Positions 16,984-26,008 of a stretch of 57,902 nt of DNA are shown here, piece after piece. How positions within the stretch are numbered: the first letter of the stretch is position 1; every line of letters begins with the position of its first letter. Origin of the DNA: Spirochaetaceae bacterium UBA5556 (GTDB taxonomy: Bacteria > Spirochaetota > Spirochaetia > Treponematales > Rectinemataceae); the NCBI GenBank assembly GCA_002425765.1, contig DIMW01000013.1, positions 37,426 through 95,327 on the forward strand, read 5' to 3'. The notes under the pieces were generated by a model that had not been told where the DNA came from, did no database searches, and was given only the letters and a program-made list of their open reading frames with translations. The translations under genes were made by a program, and so were the position numbers.

Positions 16984-17946
16984 ATGTCGGAGAAGGAAAA
17001 TATCAGTCTTAAAAAGAATCAGCCAAAGGTGAAGCTTGAGCCATATGATGCGCGCGCAAGCTCGTCTTCAATATTGTCTCATATCGAAGATTATGATCCG
17101 GAACATGAGATGGATGCCAACCGTTACGCAGAAATAGCCTTGCAGAGCAGTATCCCCCTCTTTCGTTTCCTGCATGTGGCGATGAAAGAGGATTCCCTTC
17201 TCTTGCTGCCCCGGATTCTCATCCGGACCATTAAAACAATGCGACGTATCCCGAAAACGTTCTTCATTAAAGAAGAGTCCGAACTGGAGCATTACGTATT
17301 TCAAACCATTTCTCAGTGGTCAACCGCCGTCCTAAAAATAACCAAAATGAAGATCGATGTACGGGGCGCCGGATTATTGAAGCCGGATCGAACCTATCTT
17401 TTTGTCTCAAATCACCGCTCGCCGGCAGACATCCCCCTGCTTTTCGCCATGACACCCCAGCACGCGGCCTTTGTCGCGAACGCCATATTCCAAAAGATAC
17501 CTGCGATTTCATACTGGATGCGCGCGAGCGGCTCTGTGTTCATCGATCAGAGCAACCCAAAATCCGCGCTGAAGGCGTTCAAGGCAATGACTCGCCGCCT
17601 CAGGGAAGGGCGCAGTTTGATCCTTTTCCCTGAGGGGCACATGCATCAGGGGAAAGGCATCGATACGTTCAACCGTGGCGGAATTTTCTCCGCGGTGCTC
17701 ACGGGGACACCTATTGTCCCCGTCTGTCTTTACGGCACGGATAAGGTCATCCGCCCAGGAAGTTTTCACATCAATCCGTACAAGCGAGTAATCGCCGAGT
17801 TTTGTCCCCCTATAGAAACCATAGATCTTGGAAGATCAGAAAAAAAGGGTATCGATGCCATAGTCCACAGCGTCATCGCGGAGAAGCGAGCTTTCTACGA
17901 GAAAAAATATCCGTCTTACAGAAAACAAGAGATAATTATTGATTGA
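16984..17946 (+). CDS. 1-acyl-sn-glycerol-3-phosphate acyltransferase-family protein (PlsC-like)
   Basis: 320 aa. Contains the acyltransferase motifs NHRSPADIP (the H-x4-D box, about residue 143) and LFPEGHMHQGKG (the glycerol-phosphate binding box). These are followed by GTPIVPVCLYG. Such enzymes acylate lysophosphatidic acid at the membrane. An N-terminal extension of about 120 residues with no clear hydrophobic anchor precedes the domain and is not recognised. Start ATG 16984 follows GAGAGGGTGAG. A 94-bp gap and different neighbours separate it from the rhamnose operon. It is probably housekeeping lipid metabolism. Confidence 0.85.
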   Translation: MSEKENISLKKNQPKVKLEPYDARASSSSILSHIEDYDPEHEMDANRYAEIALQSSIPLFRFLHVAMKEDSLLLLPRILIRTIKTMRRIPKTFFIKEESELEHYVFQTISQWSTAVLKITKMKIDVRGAGLLKPDRTYLFVSNHRSPADIPLLFAMTPQHAAFVANAIFQKIPAISYWMRASGSVFIDQSNPKSALKAFKAMTRRLREGRSLILFPEGHMHQGKGIDTFNRGGIFSAVLTGTPIVPVCLYGTDKVIRPGSFHINPYKRVIAEFCPPIETIDLGRSEKKGIDAIVHSVIAEKRAFYEKKYPSYRKQEIIID

Positions 17947-18121
17947 ACATGTGAAACTAACGTCAAAGATCGGTATCGCGCCAAATTGATAATTTATACT
18001 CCGTTCTAATGGTTACAGTTATATAAATTAAGATTTTTCCTCACTCATTATTTCAGCGTGTTATAATTACCGTAGTAGACGGCATTTCATGTCGTCCAAT
18101 CTCTTCCGAAGGAGAAGAACT

Positions 18122-19039
18122 ATGAAAAAAGCACTTTTTCTCATCGTAATTTCCTTACTCATTGTCTCAAGCTGTTCGCTTTTTTCGCCAAATCCGGCAA
18201 AGATTACCGAAGTTGAGGAATTTAGTTCAAAGGACATCGGAGACAGTGGGGCAAGCGATGTCCCCTCAGACGAGGAGGGCTTGGCTGAGGTTTTTACTTC
18301 TATAGATGCGGGAAGCGACCCGTTGCTCCAAGATATCGTCACTGCCGTCGAAGAGAAAGGCTCCTTTTCACAGAAAACATTGAACTACGCGAAATCTCTG
18401 GGCAGCAGCTTCGCAAGTCAGATCGAGGAGGTACAACAGAGCATCGAGGATTTCCCGTCCACAAAAAAAATCGATGAGACGATAAGCCTTTCGGGCGAGG
18501 ACATTGGGCGCTATCTCGTTCTCACAAAAGGAGAAGCCAGCCTTTCGGCGACCGCTTCGACGAGCGACGGTGGCGACATTTCTGAGGACCTCAGCAATCT
18601 CAAGTCCCTCTCCGCCGAGGCGACCTTGCAGATAGCTATCGATCCTACCGATGCTCTGGCGGACGCCTCTTCCGCTATCAAGGATGCTCAATTGAAACTC
18701 AACGCGGGAGGAAAGGGCAGCGTAACAATGAAAAAGAACGCCGATGGAAGTTATACGCCCGACAAGATCACGCTTGAATACGCGGAGAGCTTTGGATTCG
18801 GACTCGCCGTCAACGCCGATGGAAAAGGCGGCAAGATCGTCATCAAAGAAGATGCGAGCTTCTCCGGCAGCGTAGACTATTCGACAATAGAAGCGAACTC
18901 GGACAACCCGGATGAACTGGCAGCCCTGTTCGTGCCCCAAATCACCATCATTGTCAAGGTATATAATGATGCCAACGAGCTCAAATTGAACAAGACCTAT
19001 ACAAGTATTGACGAATTCGAGACAGCGTTCAGTTTATGA
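18122..19039 (+). CDS. lipoprotein of unknown function
   Basis: 305 aa. MKKALFLIVISLLIVSSC is a lipoprotein signal with the relaxed lipobox VSSC, so the mature protein starts at Cys18 and is anchored to a membrane. The rest is Ser/Asp/Ala-rich and appears beta-rich toward the C-terminus (residues 190-300, for example GKGSVTMKKNADGSYTPDKI). I do not recognise a family. GAAGGAG lies 6 bp before the ATG. A -10-like TATAAT at 18062-18067 lacks a good -35. The 174 bp upstream otherwise show nothing. Not obviously linked in function to its neighbours; the following gene is also a lipoprotein. Confidence 0.8.
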   Translation: MKKALFLIVISLLIVSSCSLFSPNPAKITEVEEFSSKDIGDSGASDVPSDEEGLAEVFTSIDAGSDPLLQDIVTAVEEKGSFSQKTLNYAKSLGSSFASQIEEVQQSIEDFPSTKKIDETISLSGEDIGRYLVLTKGEASLSATASTSDGGDISEDLSNLKSLSAEATLQIAIDPTDALADASSAIKDAQLKLNAGGKGSVTMKKNADGSYTPDKITLEYAESFGFGLAVNADGKGGKIVIKEDASFSGSVDYSTIEANSDNPDELAALFVPQITIIVKVYNDANELKLNKTYTSIDEFETAFSL

Positions 19040-19130
19040 TCCATACCCGCTCTTTTTCAAAATGATCCGAGGGAGCCGCCGGGACTCACCGTAGATTCCA
19101 CCCCCGGACAGCGTTGCTTCGCCGTGGTTC

Positions 19131-20930
19131 ATGGTTTACCCTGGAGGCATGAAGACATTGCCGCAAGAAAAAAGGACTTCCGCGAAGTCCGGTGCTGGCC
19201 AGATTGGGCGCCATCCGGTGAGGGACCTTTCTCTGCGCCTCCTGTTTCTTGCGGCGTGGACAATGTCGGTCCTGCATGCGTGCAGCACAAGTTCCTCCAT
19301 ACTTCCTCCGCCCTCGCCTCCCGTCGCCACATCCACGTTCAATCGCGCGGATTTCGAGCGCGCCCTCGCCGGACGCGACCTCGACGTACTGGCATCGTAC
19401 AGCTCAAAGGACAAGGGAAGTCTCGGCGCGAATCTGGGCAATACCGACCGCGAAAAAGCCGCGCGGCGCTATGAAGCCCTTCGGCAAGAAATATTGCTGG
19501 CTCCTGCCTCCCAGGCGGCGCTCGCTCCTGATTTGCCTGCCCTCGCCGCGCTTCTGGCAACGCCGGAAGCGCGCCACTTCACCGCCTCCGAGCGCATGAA
19601 GCTCGATTCGGTGCTTGCCCGCTATGCCGCCATCGAGAGTCCCACATCGAAGTATCGCACAGACACGATCGATCCGCGGATCTCCCGCATCACCAAAACC
19701 CAGCTTTCAAATGCCGCCCGTGACCCCGAACACAAGCTTAAGGCACTTGTCACTGCGCTTCTCGCCGGCGAGGACGATCCCTTTCTGCGCATCAAGTTGA
19801 TCCACGACTGGATCGCCGACACGATAACCTACGATGTGTCGATGCTTTCGAAAAACAGTGTTACGGGGCAGGACCTCGCCAGTGTGCTTGCCTCGCGCCG
19901 CGCGGTCTGTTCAGGCTATGCAAGACTCTTTGAAACGATGGCCGGGCTGGCGGGATTTGAGACGAGGACAGTGAGCGGCTACACAAAGAGCCTTGGAGGT
20001 GATTTCGCTTTCAATTTTCAAAACAGTCACGCATGGAACATGGTGCGAATCGATGATCTTTGGTATTTCGTCGACACGACATTCGACGCCGGTGCCTTCG
20101 ATAGCAGTGGCGGCAACGCACAATACCACAAACGCTACAGCACCGATTACCTTTTCCCTTCTCCTTTTCAGCTTCGGTTCACGCATTCCCCGGACAATGC
20201 GCTCTACCAGCTCAGTGTTTCACCCGTCGGCAGGGAGAGTTTCAAAAACCAGGCGCTTGTGTTGCCTGCATTCTTCACGCAAGGGCTGACGCTGCGGCGG
20301 ATGCCGGACGCGAGCCCTGCATCGTTCGCGTATCTGCAGAAGACGGGCGGACTTTTCAGCCTCGACATAGAAGCCCCAGAACAAATGCTCGTCGATGCCT
20401 CGCTCTTCGATGCGAAAGGCAAGGAACTGGAGCAGTGTACTCTGGCGAGCCATATCAGTCCGACCGCCTGGAGGCTTATCTTCGCCTCTCCGACGGCAGG
20501 GAAATTCAAAGCCCGCATCTTCGCCAGCCCAAATAATCCGAACAGCGCCGGCTCTTCTCCCCGGATGCTTGCCAGCGTGCTGCAATTCGAACTCGAAATA
20601 AACGGCGCTGGCGGAGCCTCCGGCGCTGTCACGAAATCCGCGGCCCCGCCGCTTCCAAAAATCTATGGACGATACCATGACCCCGCAGGCGAACTTCTGG
20701 AAAGTCCCCTTGTCGGTTCGCTTGTGAGGGGGAGCACCGCTCATTTCGTGTATCATTCAAAGGCAGAATATGTATCGATAATATATGATAATATCTTCGT
20801 GCCCCTCAAACGCGTCTCCGGTGAGAGTTTCTCCATCGACCTTAAAGTACCGGCAACGAGCGTCATCAAGCTCGGTGTATCCGAAGACAATGTGCGCTAC
20901 AACATCGTGCTCGCGTGGGATGTGCGCTAG
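19131..20930 (+). CDS. lipoprotein with transglutaminase-like domain
   Basis: Up to 599 aa. Residues about 225-330 form a transglutaminase/cysteine-protease-like fold. The catalytic Cys lies in RAVCSGYARLFE, the His in NSHAWNMVRIDD and the Asp in WYFVDTTFDAG. A hydrophobic stretch ends in LHAC, a probable lipobox. The start is uncertain. ATG 19131 or ATG 19149 gives a long basic region before the signal, whereas GTG 19218 gives a standard 22-residue lipoprotein signal; none has a well-spaced ribosome site. The C-terminal 300 residues (two probable beta-sandwich segments) are unrecognised. Likely an exported protein acting on peptides or cell-wall material; substrate unknown. Confidence 0.82.
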   Translation: MVYPGGMKTLPQEKRTSAKSGAGQIGRHPVRDLSLRLLFLAAWTMSVLHACSTSSSILPPPSPPVATSTFNRADFERALAGRDLDVLASYSSKDKGSLGANLGNTDREKAARRYEALRQEILLAPASQAALAPDLPALAALLATPEARHFTASERMKLDSVLARYAAIESPTSKYRTDTIDPRISRITKTQLSNAARDPEHKLKALVTALLAGEDDPFLRIKLIHDWIADTITYDVSMLSKNSVTGQDLASVLASRRAVCSGYARLFETMAGLAGFETRTVSGYTKSLGGDFAFNFQNSHAWNMVRIDDLWYFVDTTFDAGAFDSSGGNAQYHKRYSTDYLFPSPFQLRFTHSPDNALYQLSVSPVGRESFKNQALVLPAFFTQGLTLRRMPDASPASFAYLQKTGGLFSLDIEAPEQMLVDASLFDAKGKELEQCTLASHISPTAWRLIFASPTAGKFKARIFASPNNPNSAGSSPRMLASVLQFELEINGAGGASGAVTKSAAPPLPKIYGRYHDPAGELLESPLVGSLVRGSTAHFVYHSKAEYVSIIYDNIFVPLKRVSGESFSIDLKVPATSVIKLGVSEDNVRYNIVLAWDVR

Positions 20931-20954
20931 AAAGGCCGACTTCCTCGCACTCTT

Positions 20955-21641
20955 CTATCCTTCCAGGTCCGTGCCATGGGAAGCACGTTCGCGCTCCCGG
21001 ATTGCGGCGATGATGTTCTCCACATATTGGCGGGCCATGTCTTTGCAGCCGAGGCCGATCGCGATCGCGATTCCCAGCGCCACCGAACCGATCAGAAGCA
21101 ATAAGAGCGTGTTCATGATTGACTGACCGACGCCAAGTTGTTCCACCACCATCACCACCACGATGATATAGCCTACTATTCGAATAAACTTTTGTACCAG
21201 CGCCCCTGACCCCATGCCGGCATTGTTCATGATGGTCAGCACAAAATTCGAAAAGAAATTGACGATGAGCACGCCGATCGCCGCGGTAATCCCTGCCGCA
21301 AGGATCATCGGTATGGCGCCAGACAGCCACGACGAGATTGACTCCGCCACACGCTGGTCCAGTGCTGACGCGGCCTGCGCGAGCGAATAGATCATCACAA
21401 TCCAATAGAGAAATACGCCGATAAGTTTCGATGGCGCATACTGGACGTGTCCCTTGCGCAAAAACTCACTGATGCCAATCTTCCCTGCAAAAACGTCAAA
21501 TTTGAGCCATGCCAGCAATTTGGGCACAATTATCTTGAGAAGTTTCGCGATACCCCATCCCACAATCAAAATAAGTGTTGCGCCGATCGCCGACGGCAAA
21601 TCGTCGATCCAACGCCATACGCTGTCTATAATTCCGTTCAT
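20955..21641 (-). CDS. small membrane protein with conserved TM-helix repeats (mechanosensitive-channel-like)
   Basis: 228 aa, with four to five hydrophobic segments at about residues 10-35, 70-95, 105-135, 150-170 and 175-200. The pattern LPSAIGATLILIVGWGIAKL and the later GMGSGALVQKFIRIVGYIIV are typical of the TM-helix repeat family associated with MscS-like channels. The beta domain of MscS itself is missing. A C-terminal cytoplasmic tail (GLGCKDMARQYVENIIAAIR) follows. ATG 21641 is chosen because GGGAGG lies 6 bp upstream. It is the last gene of the ATP-grasp/B12/opine-dehydrogenase operon, 16 bp after the dehydrogenase, so it may export the operon's product (inference). Confidence 0.75.
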   Translation of the reverse strand: MNGIIDSVWRWIDDLPSAIGATLILIVGWGIAKLLKIIVPKLLAWLKFDVFAGKIGISEFLRKGHVQYAPSKLIGVFLYWIVMIYSLAQAASALDQRVAESISSWLSGAIPMILAAGITAAIGVLIVNFFSNFVLTIMNNAGMGSGALVQKFIRIVGYIIVVVMVVEQLGVGQSIMNTLLLLLIGSVALGIAIAIGLGCKDMARQYVENIIAAIRERERASHGTDLEG

Positions 21642-21657
21642 CAGCATCCTCCCGGAT

Positions 21658-22800
21658 TCAGCCCTCGGTGACGAGTCGGTGGAGTTCCTCCACCGACAGA
21701 CCCTCAATACCCAATGTGCGGACCGTCCGTCCATTGGCGCGGTAATCCTGTCCATGCATGAGATTCGCGAGATCAATGGTAAGATTGATGGCTGGCGTTC
21801 CAACATTGTACATCGCCGCTATGCTCGCCATCGGCACAAGGCTCATGGGAACGTCTTCCCAGATATAGCGGTGGTCGATCGTACGCGGCGCTTTTATGCC
21901 CGCATAACTCGTGGTCGCCCGGATCGCGCTGCAGAGGTCCGCCCCCACCGCATCGTAGGTCAGATAGAGCCATTCCCGCGCGGAAACCGTCCGGATACCC
22001 AAGGCCCGCGCGAGGGCGAGCCGCTCGTCATCGATCGCCTGGAGCACCTTCGCCACCGAGGGAGAAATACCCTGAAGATAGTACTCGAAATCTCCTCCCG
22101 TGGACTCGATCCATGCCGCATTCATGAGTGTAAGCGCGGGATGGAACACCGCGCCTATGTTTTCGAGGCTCGTCGCGAGCACATTGCTTCCCGCAATAAA
22201 CTGGGGGAAGGCGACGTCGAGCACCTTGAGCACGGCGGGCGTGAGAAACGAAGGCAGCGCGCTCACCGGCACCCCGTTTTTGACCCTGAAAATATGAGCC
22301 CTGTGGCGAGTGATCATGCGTGAGGCATAGATGAAGGTCTGCGCTTCGGCAATCACCACTTTTGCGGCGCAGTTCTCCCGGTCGAGCGCCGCGCGAAACT
22401 CAAGCGCCCCTCCCGTTCTGCCGGGATTGAGCACCACGATCTGCCCATCCTTGAGAAACGGCGCCATCAATGTGGCAAACCCATAGTGCGCGGTCGAAGG
22501 AGTCACGATCATGATCACGTCCGCCCCCTTGATCGCTTCCTCAATGTGAGAGCTGGCGAGGCGCACGGCCCCGAAACCCTTCACGGTCCCCTCGATGTCA
22601 ATCCCCTTGTACCAACGGATCGCGTTTAAATGTTCGTCGGTACGGTTATACATCTGTACAGGAAAGCCTAAGATACCAAGATGTCCCGCCATCGCCAGCC
22701 CGCCATTTCCTGCCCCGGCGACACACCAGACCATCTCTTTGCCTTTGGCGGCGCCATGGTCAAGGTATTCGACGATGCCGCCCCAATCAGTCTTTCTCAC
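21658..22800 (-). CDS. NAD(P)-dependent opine (octopine/nopaline) dehydrogenase-family protein
   Basis: 380 aa from GTG 22800, which has AAGGGGG 6 bp upstream; ATG 22830 has no ribosome site. Residues about 23-50 carry the dinucleotide-binding loop CVAGAGNGGLAMAGHLG. The C-terminal helical domain contains ENIGAVFHPALTLMNAAW, with the His and Asn found in octopine dehydrogenase. Such enzymes reductively join an amino acid to a keto acid, or act as 2-ketopantoate-like reductases. The gene overlaps the end of the B12-protein gene by 14 bp, so the two are coupled. Together with the ATP-grasp enzyme it suggests synthesis of an amino-acid-derived compound. Confidence 0.82.
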   Translation of the reverse strand: MRKTDWGGIVEYLDHGAAKGKEMVWCVAGAGNGGLAMAGHLGILGFPVQMYNRTDEHLNAIRWYKGIDIEGTVKGFGAVRLASSHIEEAIKGADVIMIVTPSTAHYGFATLMAPFLKDGQIVVLNPGRTGGALEFRAALDRENCAAKVVIAEAQTFIYASRMITRHRAHIFRVKNGVPVSALPSFLTPAVLKVLDVAFPQFIAGSNVLATSLENIGAVFHPALTLMNAAWIESTGGDFEYYLQGISPSVAKVLQAIDDERLALARALGIRTVSAREWLYLTYDAVGADLCSAIRATTSYAGIKAPRTIDHRYIWEDVPMSLVPMASIAAMYNVGTPAINLTIDLANLMHGQDYRANGRTVRTLGIEGLSVEELHRLVTEG

Positions 22801-24736
22801 TATTTGCCCCCTTATGCCCCTCGTGGGCATGTCGCGGTGAAGTTACACGCTGATAACCTGAAGGCGCAAAGCCCATCCGCTCGAGATTTCTCGCTATAGT
22901 GAACAAACGCTGGCGCACCGAAAGTGGCTTCCCCTCCAGGTCCACGGTCTGCACGCCGCCATGCATGAAGAGCACGGGCTGGTTCACGGCCTCCTCGAAC
23001 TCTTCCCTGCAGGCGCTGAGCCATGGAAGCGGGAAAACACCTCCCTTCATCATGGCGTAGAGCCCCCGCGGACTATAGGTGTCCGGTATCGTCGCTTCGA
23101 TAAAATCGATCATGCGGCGCGCTTCGTCGTAGAGATGCTTTGTTCTGGCTTCCACAATGGGAAGTTTTCCGTATTCAGGCATATCACCCCTTTTCTTGAG
23201 CTGGCGGTACTCCGACAAGGCATACCTCGTAATCCGCACCGATTCCTCGACCACCTCGGGATCCGCGAGCCGCACGCCTTCCGAATAGCTCACCACGTGA
23301 ATGATCTGCGGGCTCGTCTCGCTGTCCGGTTCGATATCGTCCATCAGCATGGTCACCGCGGCGAGCTGGGCCCGAGCCTTCTCCATATCGGGCGAAAAAT
23401 AATCGAGCCCGCCGCGCGGCTGCAGAATCACCGCGAAGTCGGGCCCTTCCAGCTCGCGCACCAGCATGCGCAGGGCTCTCGCCTTGGCGAGGTCCTGTAT
23501 GCCCCAGGTGTACTTCGGCGTATTGAGCATGGTCTGCAGAATGAGCGTGCGGATGCCCTGAGACCTCGCCGCCTTTGCCGCCACGTAGCCGGAAACGATG
23601 TAGCCGATGTCGTCGCTGCCGCGGAAGGCAAAGTGGTGCGGCACGTTCGGCTCCATGGGTTTGCCGCTCGAGGCGATATGGCGCAGCGTCTCAAAATGCT
23701 CTTCGAGGTTCCGCATGACACCGTTCTCGCCCCGTCCGTCGAGCTTCGAGAACCACCAGAGCGAGAGCGCGTGCCAGCATATGTCGAGCGCCTCCTCGTG
23801 CATCTTCGCCATGCGCGGCACGCGCTTCGTGCCGGCATAGGTGCGCACCAGCATGGGCCGCGCCGCCTGCCATACTTTCCGATATTCTTCCGCGCTGTTG
23901 ATCGGCACGCCCCCTCCATTGGGCAGGTCCGACCAGTCCTCGCCGAAATTGCTCTGGGTCAGCTGTGACGAGCCTACGGAGAGCACATCGAGGAGCCCGC
24001 CCTTCGCGAGGCGAGCGGTCCAGTCGAGGAATAGGGCCACGGCCTGAGCGCGGTCCTCGGCATAGGGTCCGACATGGGCGCGCATGAGGGGAGGCAGTTT
24101 GTGAGTCATTCCGTGACGGACGCGGTCGGCCACCCGTTCGCCGCGAGTACCGAAGCCGAACGAGCCGCTCCGGTCGACAGGGCTGACGTCGAGGTAGGCG
24201 CGGTTTCGGACGATTTCCGCGCCGAATTCGAGGCGCGCCTTGTCGTAGGCGAGTTCGGCGCTCGCCTGTTCGGGCACGAGATGCGCGGGCAGACCCAGAT
24301 TCCCCAGAATTTCCTGATATGTCTCATCGCCCCGAAAAACGGCGTCAACAAAGGGCACGCGCTGTACAACGCGTTCGCAGGCGGGAGGCAGCCCCCCAAA
24401 CCAGAGCGCCCTCAAGGGGCCTCCGTCCTTGACGAGGAGTTTTGCCTGCTGGAGCACCCCGACAAGGCGCGCAAAAACCTCGACGCCGCGCTCCGGGTCG
24501 AGCCGGTACGAAAACCCGAGTACGTCGATATTTTTTGCGCGTATCCACCGAATCAGCGCATCGATAGAGCCGCGTTCCGCCATTGTGTCGATTTCTTCGC
24601 CCACAGCGTCGTCGGCGATCTCCACGTGAATTCCACAGTCTCGCAAAATCTGGGCAAACGAAAGAATACCAAGCGTATGCGCGTCTATCGCGGGCTTCAC
24701 AAGGCCAACCACATCATTGTGACCTACCTTATACAT
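22787..24736 (-). CDS. cobalamin-dependent mutase-like protein (B12 domain fused to a TIM-barrel-like domain)
   Basis: 649 aa. Residues 1-140 are a base-off/His-on B12-binding domain. It has DAHTLG (Asp18-x-His20-x-x-Gly23), SYRL and FGG in the right order and spacing. Residues about 200-560 look like the barrel of carbon-skeleton mutases. Segments such as GIQDLAKARALRMLVRELEG and the Arg/His-rich region around PMLVRTYAGTKR recall the glutamate mutase epsilon chain. If so, this is a natural fusion of sigma and epsilon subunits. ATG 24736 follows AAAGGAG. It lies 56 bp after the ATP-grasp gene and overlaps the opine dehydrogenase gene. The substrate is unknown; an amino acid rearranged before condensation is plausible. 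Confidence 0.75.
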   Translation of the reverse strand: MYKVGHNDVVGLVKPAIDAHTLGILSFAQILRDCGIHVEIADDAVGEEIDTMAERGSIDALIRWIRAKNIDVLGFSYRLDPERGVEVFARLVGVLQQAKLLVKDGGPLRALWFGGLPPACERVVQRVPFVDAVFRGDETYQEILGNLGLPAHLVPEQASAELAYDKARLEFGAEIVRNRAYLDVSPVDRSGSFGFGTRGERVADRVRHGMTHKLPPLMRAHVGPYAEDRAQAVALFLDWTARLAKGGLLDVLSVGSSQLTQSNFGEDWSDLPNGGGVPINSAEEYRKVWQAARPMLVRTYAGTKRVPRMAKMHEEALDICWHALSLWWFSKLDGRGENGVMRNLEEHFETLRHIASSGKPMEPNVPHHFAFRGSDDIGYIVSGYVAAKAARSQGIRTLILQTMLNTPKYTWGIQDLAKARALRMLVRELEGPDFAVILQPRGGLDYFSPDMEKARAQLAAVTMLMDDIEPDSETSPQIIHVVSYSEGVRLADPEVVEESVRITRYALSEYRQLKKRGDMPEYGKLPIVEARTKHLYDEARRMIDFIEATIPDTYSPRGLYAMMKGGVFPLPWLSACREEFEEAVNQPVLFMHGGVQTVDLEGKPLSVRQRLFTIARNLERMGFAPSGYQRVTSPRHAHEGHKGANSEKD

Positions 24737-24792
24737 TCATAAGTCTCCTTTGAACGGCCGCCTCGTGGGTTTCCTGAATGGTAAAGCCGTGT

Positions 24793-25845
24793 TCAGAAGC
24801 CCTCCAGCGCCGTCCCTTTGAGAAGAGCGTGTGCTCCTTCCGGCAAAGGTTCCTCGATGCGCCCCCCCGACCGGAACCGCCGATATCCCGCGGCGACTAT
24901 GCCCACAAGATACTGGGCCTCCGACAACCCGGCGAACCGCACTGCCCCCTCAAACCAGCGATCCGGGATCATCGGCTGACCATTGATCTCAATCGCCCAC
25001 AGTTTCCCATCCGCGAAGAAGAAATCCCCGCGGGCATAGTCGCGCACGCCTGCCGACTCAAAGGCCCTCCGCGCAAAAGGCACAAAGAGGCCCGCCATCT
25101 TCGGCTTAAGCGGATTCATGAACGTACGGTGGCCGTCTTTGTCGTCCGTGGTGATGAGATGAAAGCGCTTTGGCTGTGCAAACCCGATCTGCGCCGGCAT
25201 GCACTGCATGGACTCTGTTCCCTTTATCATGGCGCAGGTAATCTCGGTGACATCCGGATACGCGCCGAGATAGTGCTCGACAAGAATTGCTCCTTTATAC
25301 TGAGAGCATATTCTCTTGAGTGTAGATTCAAGCTTATCCGCCTTCCACACTATGTTGTTCTCGTCGATACCCTTGGAGTTCCCGAGGTTTTCAGGCTTCA
25401 TTATGTAAGGGAAGGCGGCGAGCGACACGAGCTTTTCCAGAGCGGGCCCATACTCCTGCGCACCGCCTTCCACGAACACGAACAGGGGCGTCCGGATGCC
25501 GTCCGCTTCCCATCTACGCTTGAGGGATACTTTGGAAAGCGCACGCTCTATCGTCTCCGGATCAGAGCCGATATAATTCACGTTATGTGATTCAAACCAT
25601 CCATGAACGTTATGCGATACTACAACATCTCCTATTTTATCCGGCAAATGGTCAATTCCACAGAGCACCAAATCAGGTTTATTTTCTGAAACAATAGAAA
25701 TAAGATCATCTATTTCATTTGCATATGAGAAGTAAGCCTCAAAACCGGCACCATTATAAATCCCCGCCATGCGCGCATAACCCACTGCGTTTTCGGCCGC
25801 AATGATCGGGTCAGAATTTCTCTTCATGATTACTTGCAATATCAT
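24793..25845 (-). CDS. ATP-grasp ligase, D-alanine-D-alanine ligase-like
   Basis: 350 aa. ATP-grasp fold. The N-terminal lobe carries DLVLCGIDHLPDKIG and VNYIGSDPETIERALSKVSLK (as in Ddl). The ATP-binding lysine loop is PYIMKPENLGNSKGI. The metal-binding end is GDFFFADGKLWAIEINGQPM, where Ddl normally reads EINTxPG. That change and the neighbours argue against a cell-wall role. It probably joins an amino or carboxylic acid by way of an acyl phosphate. GGAGGG lies 6 bp before ATG 25845. It is the first gene of a four-gene minus-strand operon with the B12 protein, opine dehydrogenase and membrane protein. Confidence 0.82.
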   Translation of the reverse strand: MILQVIMKRNSDPIIAAENAVGYARMAGIYNGAGFEAYFSYANEIDDLISIVSENKPDLVLCGIDHLPDKIGDVVVSHNVHGWFESHNVNYIGSDPETIERALSKVSLKRRWEADGIRTPLFVFVEGGAQEYGPALEKLVSLAAFPYIMKPENLGNSKGIDENNIVWKADKLESTLKRICSQYKGAILVEHYLGAYPDVTEITCAMIKGTESMQCMPAQIGFAQPKRFHLITTDDKDGHRTFMNPLKPKMAGLFVPFARRAFESAGVRDYARGDFFFADGKLWAIEINGQPMIPDRWFEGAVRFAGLSEAQYLVGIVAAGYRRFRSGGRIEEPLPEGAHALLKGTALEGF

Positions 25846-26008
25846 AGAGCCCTCCGCAGAGTTTTATATTGTAACATGTAACACAGATTCGGGAAAAATA
25901 CAAATTTTGTTTTTCTGATGAAAAACCAATCATACCGGATTTAAGCAGTCCACGACCTTTCGCAATGCAGCTCTCCCGTATGCTATAATTAAATACTGGA
26001 AAGACATA
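25846..26008. promoter_or_regulatory. divergent promoter region between the ATP-grasp operon and pcm
   Basis: On the plus strand an extended -10 (TGCTATAAT, 25981-25989) serves pcm; no clear -35 is seen. On the minus strand a TACAAT/ATATAAAA stretch lies around 25860-25875 upstream of the ATP-grasp gene. It is immediately next to two direct copies of TGTAACA (within 25870-25885), which may be a regulator site. Confidence 0.4.
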
